DNA from: Bacteroidales bacterium | GTDB taxonomy: Bacteria > Bacteroidota > Bacteroidia > Bacteroidales > JAADGE01 | Assembly (NCBI GenBank): GCA_024762915.1 | Contig: JANTGL010000076.1 | Coordinates: 1 to 10,384, forward strand | Direction: 5' to 3' | DNA length: 10,384 nucleotides | Part shown: positions 1 to 7,287 of the stretch, one piece after another | Layout of the letters: each line of letters opens with the position of its first letter | Position numbering within the stretch: position 1 is the first letter of the stretch | Notes under the pieces: generated by a model | The model's input: the letters and a program-made list of their open reading frames with translations, nothing else | Told to the model about the DNA's origin: nothing | Database searches by the model: none | Program-made: the position numbers and the translations under genes

Positions 1-335
1 AACAAGTTGACAAATACGTAAACGACCCCTACTGCGGAGCAATATTTTCCGTCGGATTTTATAATAATATGATGAAGGGACTTGAATATGTTAATAACCC
101 GGCTACGGCACAAAAAGTCAGAAAAGAATTACCGATGTTTTTAATTGCGGGAGACAAAGATCCGGTAAGCAAAAACGGAAAACAAGTAAACGATGTTTTT
201 GAAATGTATAAAAATGCAGGGATTTCGAATATTTCAATGAAATTGTATGAAGACGCCCGACACGAAATCTTAAACGAAACAAATAAAGATGAAGTTTATA
301 AAGATGTTCTTGCTTGGCTTGAAAATCATATATAA
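1..335 (+). CDS. alpha/beta hydrolase, C-terminal part (5' end outside window)
   Basis: The open frame enters from the left edge: codons from position 3 are open and read QVDKYVNDPYCGAIF before the first internal Met codons at 69 and 72, so those Mets are not the real start. About 110 residues are visible. The pattern 'NDPxC', then 'MFLIAGDKDPVSKNGK' and 'YEDARHEILNE', matches the last third of serine hydrolases of the lysophospholipase / monoacylglycerol lipase (S33-like) group. The Asp of GDKDP and the His of ARHE would be the acid and base of the catalytic triad. The nucleophile Ser and the oxyanion-hole motif must lie upstream, outside the window. Substrate is unknown; fatty acyl esters are the usual guess for this group. 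The gene ends at TAA (333-335), one base from the stop of the converging sensor gene, so no separate terminator fits between them. Confidence 0.85.
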   Translation, partial: QVDKYVNDPYCGAIFSVGFYNNMMKGLEYVNNPATAQKVRKELPMFLIAGDKDPVSKNGKQVNDVFEMYKNAGISNISMKLYEDARHEILNETNKDEVYKDVLAWLENHI

Positions 336-336
336 A

Positions 337-2001
337 CTATGATTCAATCACCTTTTTCAAACGCTTATTTTCTCTTTCAAGCTGAGAATTTTTACGTGTT
401 AATTCTTTAATTTTAATCAAACTTTCTTCAAGTTCTTTTTCGGTTTGTTGTAATAACTTTACTCGTTCAATAAACTGTTCATTCAATTTTGAGGTTTGCA
501 TATTAATTTTTGCGTTTGATAGTGATGATGCAATACTTTCGGCAATTTTTTCTACCGTTGCAATTTCTTCTTTTTTAAATTCATTAAACGATGCTAATTC
601 GATAACCCCGAGAACTTGATCTTCTATTTTCAAAGGAACAATAAGAACCGAGCGGGGATTTGCCGTACCTGTTCCGGATTCTATTTCAATATAATCTTCG
701 GGAATATCCGTCATATAAACCGTGTATTTTTCAAGCGCAACGGCTCCTACCAAGCCTTCACCGAGTTTGACTTCTTTCGTAAGATATTTTTTTCTGTTAT
801 AAGCATAAGCTCCGATTAATTCATAAAAAATATTTTCAGGATTTTCATCGTTGAGAAAGAATAATGCCCCTTGATTTGCATCCATAAAATTTACCAGTGA
901 TGAAATTACCGTATCGGCTAAATCTTGAATGTTTTCGGAATGTCGGCGTAAAATTTCAGCAAACATCGTTAATCCTTCATTTGTTTTTTGCCTTTGAAGT
1001 TCTTCTTGTTTTCTGAAGGATTCTTCTTCCTGAGACTTTATAAGACTCTCTTTCAAAGTTAACAAAGTGTTTCCCAAAGAATCATTGTCGCTGACGGGCC
1101 GGAATGATGAAGAAAAATTACCGGCACTCAATGCTTCGGAAAAATTAACGGCATTTTTAAGATCTGAAGTAATTTTGTTTAAACCGGAAGTCATTAATAC
1201 AATATCTTTTCCGGAATTTAAATGCAATTCATCAGGAATTTCTCCGCCGGTTAAACGATTGATAAACGCTTGAATATCGGCTAGAGGTTTAAAAATATAT
1301 TTTGACGTATAGGCAAAGATAAAAGCAAATAACAGAATTATTACAATTAAAAAAATTAACACATTAATTTGAGCTGCTCTGAACAGTTCCTTTTTTTGTT
1401 CATTACGATCCGAATAATTTTTGTCAATAATTTTTAATAAGGAATGTAAATTATCCGTTATAATTTCTGAAGACTCTTTAATCTGATTTTCAATTTCTTT
1501 TATATTTCCGAATAATGCGTTAATATAGTCTTGTTTGGTTGTTTGGTATGAATTCAATTCAATTTCCGTCAGTTTTTCTTTTTCTTTGATTAACGACTTA
1601 ATTAACGGATCGGCTTCTTTTTTGTAAATTCCGTAAAAATCTTCCGTTAATTTAATTGCATCGGTATTATCAGATATTTCATTGTTAGCGGAAAATAACA
1701 ATCGTAATTCTTCTTTATATTTAATAAATGTATTGGCATTATCGGTATGTTCTTTTAAAAAGTTTGAGAATTCTTTTTTATCTTCCGAAACAACAACATT
1801 CTTAACTAAATTCATTTCAGATTCATACACTGAAATCATTTTATTAACCATTTTTTGTTCTTGCATTATTGATTGAATTTCTTCATCAGAATTAATTATA
1901 CCGTTCAGAAAAACAATTTCTCGAACAACATAAATCAAAACAAAAAGAAGAATTACTCCGAAACCGATAAAGAGAATATTATGCAACGATAATTTTTTCA
2001 T
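337..2001 (-). CDS. membrane sensor protein with HAMP and GAF domains and terminal coiled coil
   Basis: 554 residues. A membrane helix at about 9-29 is followed by a helical, charged extracytoplasmic region (about 30-210) resembling four-helix-bundle sensor domains. A second membrane helix lies at about 212-233, a HAMP linker starting 'FKPLADIQAFI' at about 236-287, and a second HAMP-like segment ('LSAGNF', 'NDSLGNTLLTLKESL') at about 288-322. A coiled stretch comes next, then a GAF domain at about 357-497 ('DANQGALFFLND', 'GEGLVGAVALEK', 'PRSVLIVPLKIEDQVLGVIELAS'). The last 50 residues are a strongly charged heptad-like coiled coil. I see no histidine kinase, GGDEF, EAL, PP2C phosphatase or chemoreceptor signalling domain, so its output is unknown. 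It probably passes a signal by protein-protein contact through the coiled coil. Comparable GAF/HAMP proteins are common in Bacteroidota. The stop is TAG (337-339), one base from the converging hydrolase stop. The start at 2001 gives a sensible first membrane helix. Confidence 0.85.
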   Translation of the reverse strand: MKKLSLHNILFIGFGVILLFVLIYVVREIVFLNGIINSDEEIQSIMQEQKMVNKMISVYESEMNLVKNVVVSEDKKEFSNFLKEHTDNANTFIKYKEELRLLFSANNEISDNTDAIKLTEDFYGIYKKEADPLIKSLIKEKEKLTEIELNSYQTTKQDYINALFGNIKEIENQIKESSEIITDNLHSLLKIIDKNYSDRNEQKKELFRAAQINVLIFLIVIILLFAFIFAYTSKYIFKPLADIQAFINRLTGGEIPDELHLNSGKDIVLMTSGLNKITSDLKNAVNFSEALSAGNFSSSFRPVSDNDSLGNTLLTLKESLIKSQEEESFRKQEELQRQKTNEGLTMFAEILRRHSENIQDLADTVISSLVNFMDANQGALFFLNDENPENIFYELIGAYAYNRKKYLTKEVKLGEGLVGAVALEKYTVYMTDIPEDYIEIESGTGTANPRSVLIVPLKIEDQVLGVIELASFNEFKKEEIATVEKIAESIASSLSNAKINMQTSKLNEQFIERVKLLQQTEKELEESLIKIKELTRKNSQLERENKRLKKVIES

Positions 2002-2023
2002 ATGTCGTAAATTATAAAACTCG

Positions 2024-2039
2024 ATATTTTTAAAAATAT
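2024..2039. repeat. 16-bp perfect AT-only palindrome upstream of the sensor gene
   Basis: ATATTTTTAAAAATAT is a perfect inverted repeat 22 bases before the sensor start codon. Further copies of 'aaaatat/aaaaat' follow rightward to about 2058. It could be an operator or part of an upstream AT element for the sensor promoter. In such an AT-rich intergenic region it could equally be chance. No clear TAnnTTTG element was found for this gene; TATATTTT in this tract is the closest. Confidence 0.3.
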
Positions 2040-2069
2040 AAAAATATAAAAAATAAATAAGCCCTGAAC

Positions 2070-2096
2070 AAAAAAGGACGGAAAATAAATCCGCCC
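2070..2096 (-). terminator. intrinsic terminator of the ileS-dksA-lspA operon
   Basis: On the minus strand, GGGCGG (2096-2091), a 9-base loop and CCGTCC (2081-2076) form a 6-bp stem with one G-U pair. Six T follow at 2075-2070. It sits 25 bases after the lspA stop codon and before the sensor gene, so it closes the operon and separates it from the next leftward gene. Confidence 0.75.
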
Positions 2097-2120
2097 CCTA
2101 AAATTATATAGTTATAAAGC

Positions 2121-2726
2121 TTATTTTTTTACAAATTGTTTTCTGAAAAGTATCACGATAAAAACCCCGATTGTAATACAAGAATCCGCAACATTAAAAA
2201 CCGGACTGAAAAATGTATAATCTTCACCGCCGTATATCGGAAACCAATTCGGAAAAACACCTTTAAACATCGGAAAATAAAACATGTCAACAACAGAGCC
2301 GTGTAAAAATCCGGCATAGCCGCCTCCTTGCGGAAACAACTGAGCAACTGTGTGATACGAAGATTCGGAAAAAATTAATCCGTAAAACGCACTGTCAAAA
2401 ATATTTCCTGCGGCACCGGTTAAAATTAAAGCAACACTGAAAACGGCAATTTTAGGAAATTTCTTTTTTGAAATTGAATACAAATACCATGTTAAGGCAG
2501 CAATCGCAATTAACCTGAAAGAACTTAACAGCAATTTACCCGTATCTCCGCCCCATTTTAAGCCGAAAGCCATTCCGGGGTTTTCAATAAAATGAATTTT
2601 TGCCCAATCTCCGAAAATATCAAAACCCCCGCCGAGTGTGAAATGAGTTTTTACATATATTTTAACAGCTTGATCAACAATTAAAAGCAAAAAAACCAGG
2701 AATAATGATTTTTTAAATAAAGACAT
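2121..2726 (-). CDS. lspA: lipoprotein signal peptidase (signal peptidase II)
   Basis: 201 residues. The enzyme is an inner-membrane aspartic protease that removes the signal peptide of prolipoproteins after lipid attachment at the +1 Cys. Family signatures appear in order: 'DQAVKIYVK' (18-26) after the first membrane helix, 'ENPGMAFG' (48-55), 'GAAGNIFDS' (104-112), 'HGSVVDMFYFP' (142-152) and 'FNVADSCITIG' (177-187). The aspartates in VVD (147) and FNVAD (181) occupy the positions of the catalytic pair. The motif usually read as GNxxDR ends in Ser here. About 35 residues separate it from VVDM, longer than the handful in E. coli LspA; the length and insert fit the Bacteroidota form. Four hydrophobic segments are visible. 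It is the last gene of the ileS operon, 12 bases after the DksA-like gene, and shares its promoter. Confidence 0.95.
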   Translation of the reverse strand: MSLFKKSLFLVFLLLIVDQAVKIYVKTHFTLGGGFDIFGDWAKIHFIENPGMAFGLKWGGDTGKLLLSSFRLIAIAALTWYLYSISKKKFPKIAVFSVALILTGAAGNIFDSAFYGLIFSESSYHTVAQLFPQGGGYAGFLHGSVVDMFYFPMFKGVFPNWFPIYGGEDYTFFSPVFNVADSCITIGVFIVILFRKQFVKK

Positions 2727-2738
2727 ACAATTCGTTAA

Positions 2739-3131
2739 TTAGTTTTGATTTTTTTTAGCTTCAATACTCAGAGTAGCATGCGGTACAGCTTTCAATCGTT
2801 CTTTCGGGATTAATCTTCCGGTTTCGCGACAAATTCCGTATGTTTTATTTTCAATACGAACCAATGCCGCTTCCAAATGAGAAATAAATTTCAATTGTCT
2901 TTGGGCTAATCTTCCCGTATGTTCTCTGGATAAGGTGTTTGCACCTTCTTCCAACACCTTAAAAGTCGGAGACGTATCCTGAATGTCATTCGAACCTTCG
3001 TGAGAAAGCGTACTGCTTAATAATTGATAATCTTTTTTTGCGCGTTCGAGTTTTTCCTCAATAAGTTCTTTAAATTCTTGCAATTCTTCATCAGAATAAC
3101 GATTTTTTTCTTGATTGTTTTTGTCTGACAT
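2739..3131 (-). CDS. DksA/TraR-family protein with degenerate zinc finger
   Basis: 130 residues. The N-terminal half is a charged helical hairpin (about 14-95). Its tip carries 'DIQDTS' (49-54), similar to the DxxDxA tip that DksA inserts into the RNA polymerase secondary channel. The C-terminal segment 'YGICRETGRLIPKERLKAVPHATLSIEA' aligns with the DksA zinc finger, but of the four zinc Cys only C101 remains; the others are T104, S122 and A125. Zinc binding by the classical site is therefore unlikely. Loss of these ligands is, from memory, common in Bacteroidota members of the family. The likely role is modulation of RNA polymerase, possibly with ppGpp, but this is inferred from the family. 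It lies between ileS (15 bases upstream) and lspA (12 bases downstream), an order I recognise from other Bacteroidota. The ATG at 3131 follows an A-rich leader with no Shine-Dalgarno. Confidence 0.88.
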   Translation of the reverse strand: MSDKNNQEKNRYSDEELQEFKELIEEKLERAKKDYQLLSSTLSHEGSNDIQDTSPTFKVLEEGANTLSREHTGRLAQRQLKFISHLEAALVRIENKTYGICRETGRLIPKERLKAVPHATLSIEAKKNQN

Positions 3132-3146
3132 GATATCTTTTTTTAA

Positions 3147-6100
3147 TTATTGGATTTTTTTTATTAAAACTTTAACAGAAAGATTTTCATCTATTTCTAT
3201 TTCTTCGGAATCATTCTTACTGTGGTTTAAAGAGTCTTTAACAGTAATTTTTCCGGCAAGAACTTGAGATTTTATATAATCTTGATGTTTTTTTATTGCC
3301 GTATCTGTTATTTTATTACTTTCAATATTAATTTCAATTTTATCGATAACTTCAAATCCGGAGTCTTTTCTTAAGTTTTGAATTTTATTCACAATCTCGC
3401 GAGCAATGCCTTCGGATTTCAATTCCGGTGTAATTTCAGTATCCAAAGCAACGGTTAAAGAACCTTTATTTGCTGCTAACAGACCGGGAATATCTTCCGT
3501 CATAATCATTACTTCATCAAGATTAATTGTAAGTTCTTCACCTTCAATATTCAAAGGAACCCTTCCTTTTTGTTCAAAATCAGTAATTTCTTCTTGAGAA
3601 AATTCTGCCAATTGCTTTGAAATAAATTTTAATGATTTCCCGTATTTTTTACCCATTATTCGGAAATCGGGTTTCAGCTTTTTAATAATAATTCCGCTGC
3701 TGTCTTTTAAATATTCAATTTCCTTAACGTTGATTTCGGTTAAAATAATATCTTTTACAGCATCAATTTGCTCTTTAAAATCATTATTTAATATCGGAAT
3801 CATTATTTTTTGAAGCGGTTGGCGTACTTTCAACTTACTTTTTCTTCTTAAACTCAATGTCAATGAAGAAATTTGTTGTGCCAAATTCATTCGCTCTTCT
3901 AATTTTTTATCAACATAAGTTTCATTATATTCAGGAAAATCAGAAAGATGAACGGATAAATTTTCTTTTCCGGAAACACCGTTTAAATCATTGAATAATT
4001 GTTCGGAATAAAATGGTGCTGCCGGGGACATTAATTTTGCAATAGCTTCCAAGCAAGTATATAAAGTTTGATATGCCGAAATTTTATCGGAATTATATTC
4101 TTGTCCCCAAAAACGTTTTCGGTTTAATCGAACATACCAATTACTTAAATTATCAATCACAAAATTTTGGATTAATCTGCCCGCTGTCGTCGGTTCATAA
4201 TGATCCATTGATGTCTCGACTTCTTTAATCAAAGTATTAAGTAAAGAAATAATCCATTTATCAATTTCCGGTCTTTTATTTAACGGAATTTCGGCTTCTT
4301 CATAGTTAAACCCGTCAAGATTCGCATACAGTGCAAAAAATGAATAGGTATTGTAAAGGGTTCCGAAAAATTTCCTCTTTACTTCATCAACACCGCCGAG
4401 ATCAAATTTTAAATTATCCCAAGGGCGAGCATTTGTCAGCATATACCACCGAAGCGGATCAGAACCGTATGTATCGATTGTTGCAAACGGATCAATGACA
4501 TTTCCGAGACGTTTTGACATTTTTATCCCGTTTTTATCCAGGAGAAGTCCGGTTGCAATGATATTTTTATAGGCAACGGAATCAAAAAGCATTGAAGAAA
4601 TTGCATGCAAAGTAAAAAACCAACCGCGTGTTTGGTCAACACCTTCGGCAATATAATCAGCCGGAAAAGCATGTTGTAAATTATCTTTATTTTCAAACGG
4701 GTAATGCATTTGTGCATAGGGCATCGATCCGGAATCAAACCAAACATCAATTAAATCCGATTCTCGATACATTTTTTTTCCGGAAGGTGAAACTAAAATT
4801 AGCTCATCAACATACGGACGATGCATATCAAACTTCAGATAATTTTCTTTTGAAAAATCGCCCGGCACAAAATCTTTAAGCGGATTTTCTTTCATATATC
4901 CTGCTTTTACGGATTTTTCTGCTTCGAATTTTAATTCTTCGAGAGAACCGATACAAATTTCTTCTTTTTTATCTTCACTTCTCCAAATCGGTAAAGGTGT
5001 TCCCCAATATCTGGAACGTGATAAATTCCAATCGATTAAATTCTCAAGCCATTTCCCGAATCGGCCTTCACCCGTTGCAGGCGGTTGCCAGTTAATTGTT
5101 TTATTAAGTTCAATCATTCGGTCTTTAGCAGCCGTCGATTTTATAAACCAAGAATCCAACGGATAATATAGAATCGGCTTATCCGTTCGCCAGCAATGCG
5201 GGTATGAGTGTTCATATTTTTCGCTTTTAAAAAGTTTATTTTCTGTTTTTAATTTTACTAAAATATCAACATCTACACTCGGAGTATTTTCAGGAATTTT
5301 CGGATCGTAAGCATTTTTAACCGGTCGACCGCTGAATTCACCGACACCGTCGATAAATTCTCCTTTTTTATTTACAAGAGTAAGTGACCCGATTCCGTTT
5401 TTCTTAGCAACAAAATAATCATCGGCACCAAAACTCGGAGCGATATGTACGATTCCCGTTCCGTCTTCTGTTGTTACAAAATCACCGTTAAGGACTTTAA
5501 ATGCATCGCCGTCTTCCGGTTGTTTATAAGCTAAAAGTTGTTCATAAGAAATTCCTGCCAGTTCTTTTCCTTTATATTCTCCCAAAACTTTGTAAGGAAT
5601 ATTTTTATCGCCTTTATTATAATCTTCAAATTTTAAATCTTCATTTTTCTCCGGGAATAATGTTCTGAAACGATCTTTTGCCAGAATTACCGTAACGGGT
5701 ATTCCGGTGTACGGATTAAACGTTTTAATTTTAAGATAACTGATCTTTGCGCCTGTTGCTAAAGCCGTATTTGAAAGTAATGTCCACGGAGTTGTTGTCC
5801 ATGCTAAAAAATATAATTCGGTATCAAGGTCTTTAAAAAGAAATTCAGATTTATTGTTCCTGACAGCTTTAAATTGTGCAATCCCCGTATTATCTTTCAC
5901 ATCTCGATAACATCCGGGTAAATTTAGTTCGTGTGAACTTAAACCGGTTCCGGCAGCCGGAGAATACGGTTGAATGGTGTAGCCTTTATATAGTAAACCT
6001 TTATTGTACAATTGTTTAAGCAACCACCATACCGTTTCAATATATTTATTATCATAGGTTACATACGGGTCGTCCATATTAACCCAATAGCCCATCTTCT

Positions 6101-6512
6101 CAGTTATATCTTCCCATTGTGTCGTATATTTCATGACTTCTTTACGACAAGTATTATTATATTCTTCAACGGTTATTTTTGTTCCGATGTCATCTTTTGT
6201 AATACCGAGTTTCTTTTCTACCGCAAGTTCTACCGGTAAACCGTGAGTATCCCATCCGGCTTTTCGTTTAACCTGAAATCCTTGTAAGGTTTTATACCTG
6301 CAAAAAGCATCTTTAAGTGTTCTTGAAATAACATGGTGAATACCGGGCATACCGTTTGCTGACGGCGGTCCTTCATAAAATACAAATTCAGGATTCCCTT
6401 CTCTAGAAGAAATGCTTTTTTCAAAGGTGTTTTCTTCTTTCCATTTTTTCAGAATATCTTTATTTATCTGCGATAAATCCAATCCTTTATATTCCGGAAA
6501 CTTCTTATTCAT
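3147..6512 (-). CDS. ileS: isoleucyl-tRNA synthetase, eukaryote-like (type 2) form
   Basis: 1121 residues from the ATG at 6512; this class I enzyme charges tRNA-Ile in the cytoplasm. An in-frame ATG at 6539 would add nine residues (MFKKAIIII). It falls at or within a base or two of the expected transcription start and lacks family similarity, whereas 'MNKKFPEYKGLDL' is the usual beginning. Signature motif one is 'GPPSANGMPGIHH', with GIHH at residues 57-60 where HIGH is expected. 'GWDTHGLPVE' (86-95) follows. The CP1 editing domain shows 'WTTTPWTL' (238-245) and 'GTGIVHIAPSFGADD' (351-365). The KMSKS loop is KMSKR (664-668), then an alpha-helical anticodon-binding domain at about 730-890 and a C-terminal extension. 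No Cys cluster is present at the C-terminus, unlike E. coli IleS with its zinc finger; this supports the type 2 class, often associated with mupirocin tolerance. First gene of the operon with the DksA-like gene and lspA. Confidence 0.96.
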   Translation of the reverse strand: MNKKFPEYKGLDLSQINKDILKKWKEENTFEKSISSREGNPEFVFYEGPPSANGMPGIHHVISRTLKDAFCRYKTLQGFQVKRKAGWDTHGLPVELAVEKKLGITKDDIGTKITVEEYNNTCRKEVMKYTTQWEDITEKMGYWVNMDDPYVTYDNKYIETVWWLLKQLYNKGLLYKGYTIQPYSPAAGTGLSSHELNLPGCYRDVKDNTGIAQFKAVRNNKSEFLFKDLDTELYFLAWTTTPWTLLSNTALATGAKISYLKIKTFNPYTGIPVTVILAKDRFRTLFPEKNEDLKFEDYNKGDKNIPYKVLGEYKGKELAGISYEQLLAYKQPEDGDAFKVLNGDFVTTEDGTGIVHIAPSFGADDYFVAKKNGIGSLTLVNKKGEFIDGVGEFSGRPVKNAYDPKIPENTPSVDVDILVKLKTENKLFKSEKYEHSYPHCWRTDKPILYYPLDSWFIKSTAAKDRMIELNKTINWQPPATGEGRFGKWLENLIDWNLSRSRYWGTPLPIWRSEDKKEEICIGSLEELKFEAEKSVKAGYMKENPLKDFVPGDFSKENYLKFDMHRPYVDELILVSPSGKKMYRESDLIDVWFDSGSMPYAQMHYPFENKDNLQHAFPADYIAEGVDQTRGWFFTLHAISSMLFDSVAYKNIIATGLLLDKNGIKMSKRLGNVIDPFATIDTYGSDPLRWYMLTNARPWDNLKFDLGGVDEVKRKFFGTLYNTYSFFALYANLDGFNYEEAEIPLNKRPEIDKWIISLLNTLIKEVETSMDHYEPTTAGRLIQNFVIDNLSNWYVRLNRKRFWGQEYNSDKISAYQTLYTCLEAIAKLMSPAAPFYSEQLFNDLNGVSGKENLSVHLSDFPEYNETYVDKKLEERMNLAQQISSLTLSLRRKSKLKVRQPLQKIMIPILNNDFKEQIDAVKDIILTEINVKEIEYLKDSSGIIIKKLKPDFRIMGKKYGKSLKFISKQLAEFSQEEITDFEQKGRVPLNIEGEELTINLDEVMIMTEDIPGLLAANKGSLTVALDTEITPELKSEGIAREIVNKIQNLRKDSGFEVIDKIEINIESNKITDTAIKKHQDYIKSQVLAGKITVKDSLNHSKNDSEEIEIDENLSVKVLIKKIQ

Positions 6513-6543
6513 AATAATTATTATTGCTTTTTTAAACAATTTG

Positions 6544-6572
6544 CAAAGATAATTTTATTTTTATAATTACAA
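6544..6572 (-). promoter_or_regulatory. Bacteroidota-type promoter of the ileS operon
   Basis: On the minus strand a TTG (6572-6570) lies 18 bases before TATCTTTG (6551-6544). This is a full match to the -33 TTG / -7 TAnnTTTG pattern of the Bacteroidota primary sigma factor. Transcription should begin about 4-7 bases further, near 6537-6540, leaving a leader of some 25 bases before the ATG at 6512. The leader is too short for a T-box or other riboswitch. Confidence 0.75.
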
Positions 6573-6587
6573 ATTAATTCGGATATG

Positions 6588-6623
6588 AAAAAAGCCCCGT
6601 TTTAAGAAGAAACGGGGCTTTTT
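6588..6623 (-). terminator. strong hairpin terminator after riboflavin synthase (bidirectional shape)
   Basis: GCCCCGTTTT (6594-6603) pairs with GAAACGGGGC (6609-6618) around a 5-base loop, with one T-G pair. A/T pairs extend the stem to 6589-6623. Read leftward, the stem is followed by T (6593-6588), as expected for terminating ribE 18 bases after its stop. The plus strand also has a T run (6619-6623), so it could work both ways, although no rightward gene reaches it. It insulates the ileS promoter just downstream. Confidence 0.88.
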
Positions 6624-6640
6624 ATTCTGTTTTTTTATTT

Positions 6641-7237
6641 TTATTTCCCCATATATTGTTTCACTATTTTTGTGATATATTTTCCGATTATATCGAATTC
6701 TATATTAACAACCGTTCCTTTTTTGATGTTATGAAAGTTGGTTATTTCATGCGTAAAAGGAATAATCGCAACCTGAAACGAATTATCTTTTGAATTTACG
6801 ACGGTAAGACTGACTCCGTTAACGGAAACAGACCCTTTTTCAACCGTAACATTCTCATTTTGAGATTCATATTCAAAAGTATAATACCAGCTTCCGTCTG
6901 CTTCTTCCACCTTGGTGCAAACAGCCGTTTGGTCAACATGCCCTTGGACAATATGTCCGTCGAGTAAACTGTCGGGTTTCATACTGCGTTCTAAATTAAC
7001 CTCATCGCCGACTTTAAGCAACCCGAGATTTGACTTAATTAGCGTTTCTTTTACGGCCGTAACGGTATAAGTCCCGTTTTTTACATCAACAACCGTTAAA
7101 CATACCCCGTTATGCGACAAACTTTGGTCAATTTTAAGTTCGTCGGCAAACTCGCAAGTCAGTGTAAAATGGACATTTTCACCGTCTTTTTTTATTTCTT
7201 TTACAATTCCTGTTTTTTCTACAATTCCTGAAAACAT
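6641..7237 (-). CDS. ribE: riboflavin synthase, alpha subunit
   Basis: 198 residues, normal for the family. The enzyme dismutates two molecules of 6,7-dimethyl-8-ribityllumazine into riboflavin and a pyrimidinedione, the last step of riboflavin synthesis, and acts as a trimer. The two tandem lumazine-binding barrels are evident. The first (1 to about 96) has the invariant start 'MFSGIVEKTG', 'LSHNGVCLTVV' and 'NLERSMK'. The second (about 97-198) opens with 'GHIVQGHVDQTA' and repeats the pattern as 'GSVSVNGVSLTVV' and 'VNIEFDIIGKY'. The usual IPHT near the end of barrel two reads IPFT. No other riboflavin genes lie nearby, so it is detached from any rib operon. It has its own promoter about 24 bases upstream and a strong terminator. 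No FMN riboswitch fits the short leader. The symbol ribE is also written ribC in some organisms. Confidence 0.95.
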   Translation of the reverse strand: MFSGIVEKTGIVKEIKKDGENVHFTLTCEFADELKIDQSLSHNGVCLTVVDVKNGTYTVTAVKETLIKSNLGLLKVGDEVNLERSMKPDSLLDGHIVQGHVDQTAVCTKVEEADGSWYYTFEYESQNENVTVEKGSVSVNGVSLTVVNSKDNSFQVAIIPFTHEITNFHNIKKGTVVNIEFDIIGKYITKIVKQYMGK

Positions 7238-7260
7238 TTTATCTTTTTTTATATTTTTTG

Positions 7261-7287
7261 CAAAGATAAAAATATCCTTTATCTCAA
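7261..7287 (-). promoter_or_regulatory. Bacteroidota-type promoter of riboflavin synthase
   Basis: TATCTTTG (7268-7261, minus strand) is a perfect TAnnTTTG element and continues as TATCTTTGCAAA, the same 12 bases as at the ileS promoter. A TTG at 7287-7285 is 16 bases upstream, slightly closer than usual. It overlaps the last bases before the M1 peptidase stop codon. Expected start of transcription is near 7255, about 18 bases before the ATG. Confidence 0.65.

Noticed and set aside
4628..4879. Plus-strand and alternative minus-strand open frames inside ileS
   Set aside because: They overlap the conserved ileS coding sequence in other frames and have no recognisable motifs.
6511..6524. Palindrome ATAATAATTATTAT overlapping the ileS start as a start-masking hairpin
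   Set aside because: It contains only A/T, has no loop and would form no stable hairpin; likely low-complexity chance.
6513..6540. T-box or other leader regulation of ileS
   Set aside because: The leader between the predicted transcription start and the ATG is only about 25 bases, too short for a T-box; no specifier hairpin or antiterminator is visible.
7238..7268. FMN riboswitch before riboflavin synthase
   Set aside because: The leader is about 18-30 bases and has none of the conserved RFN element sequences.
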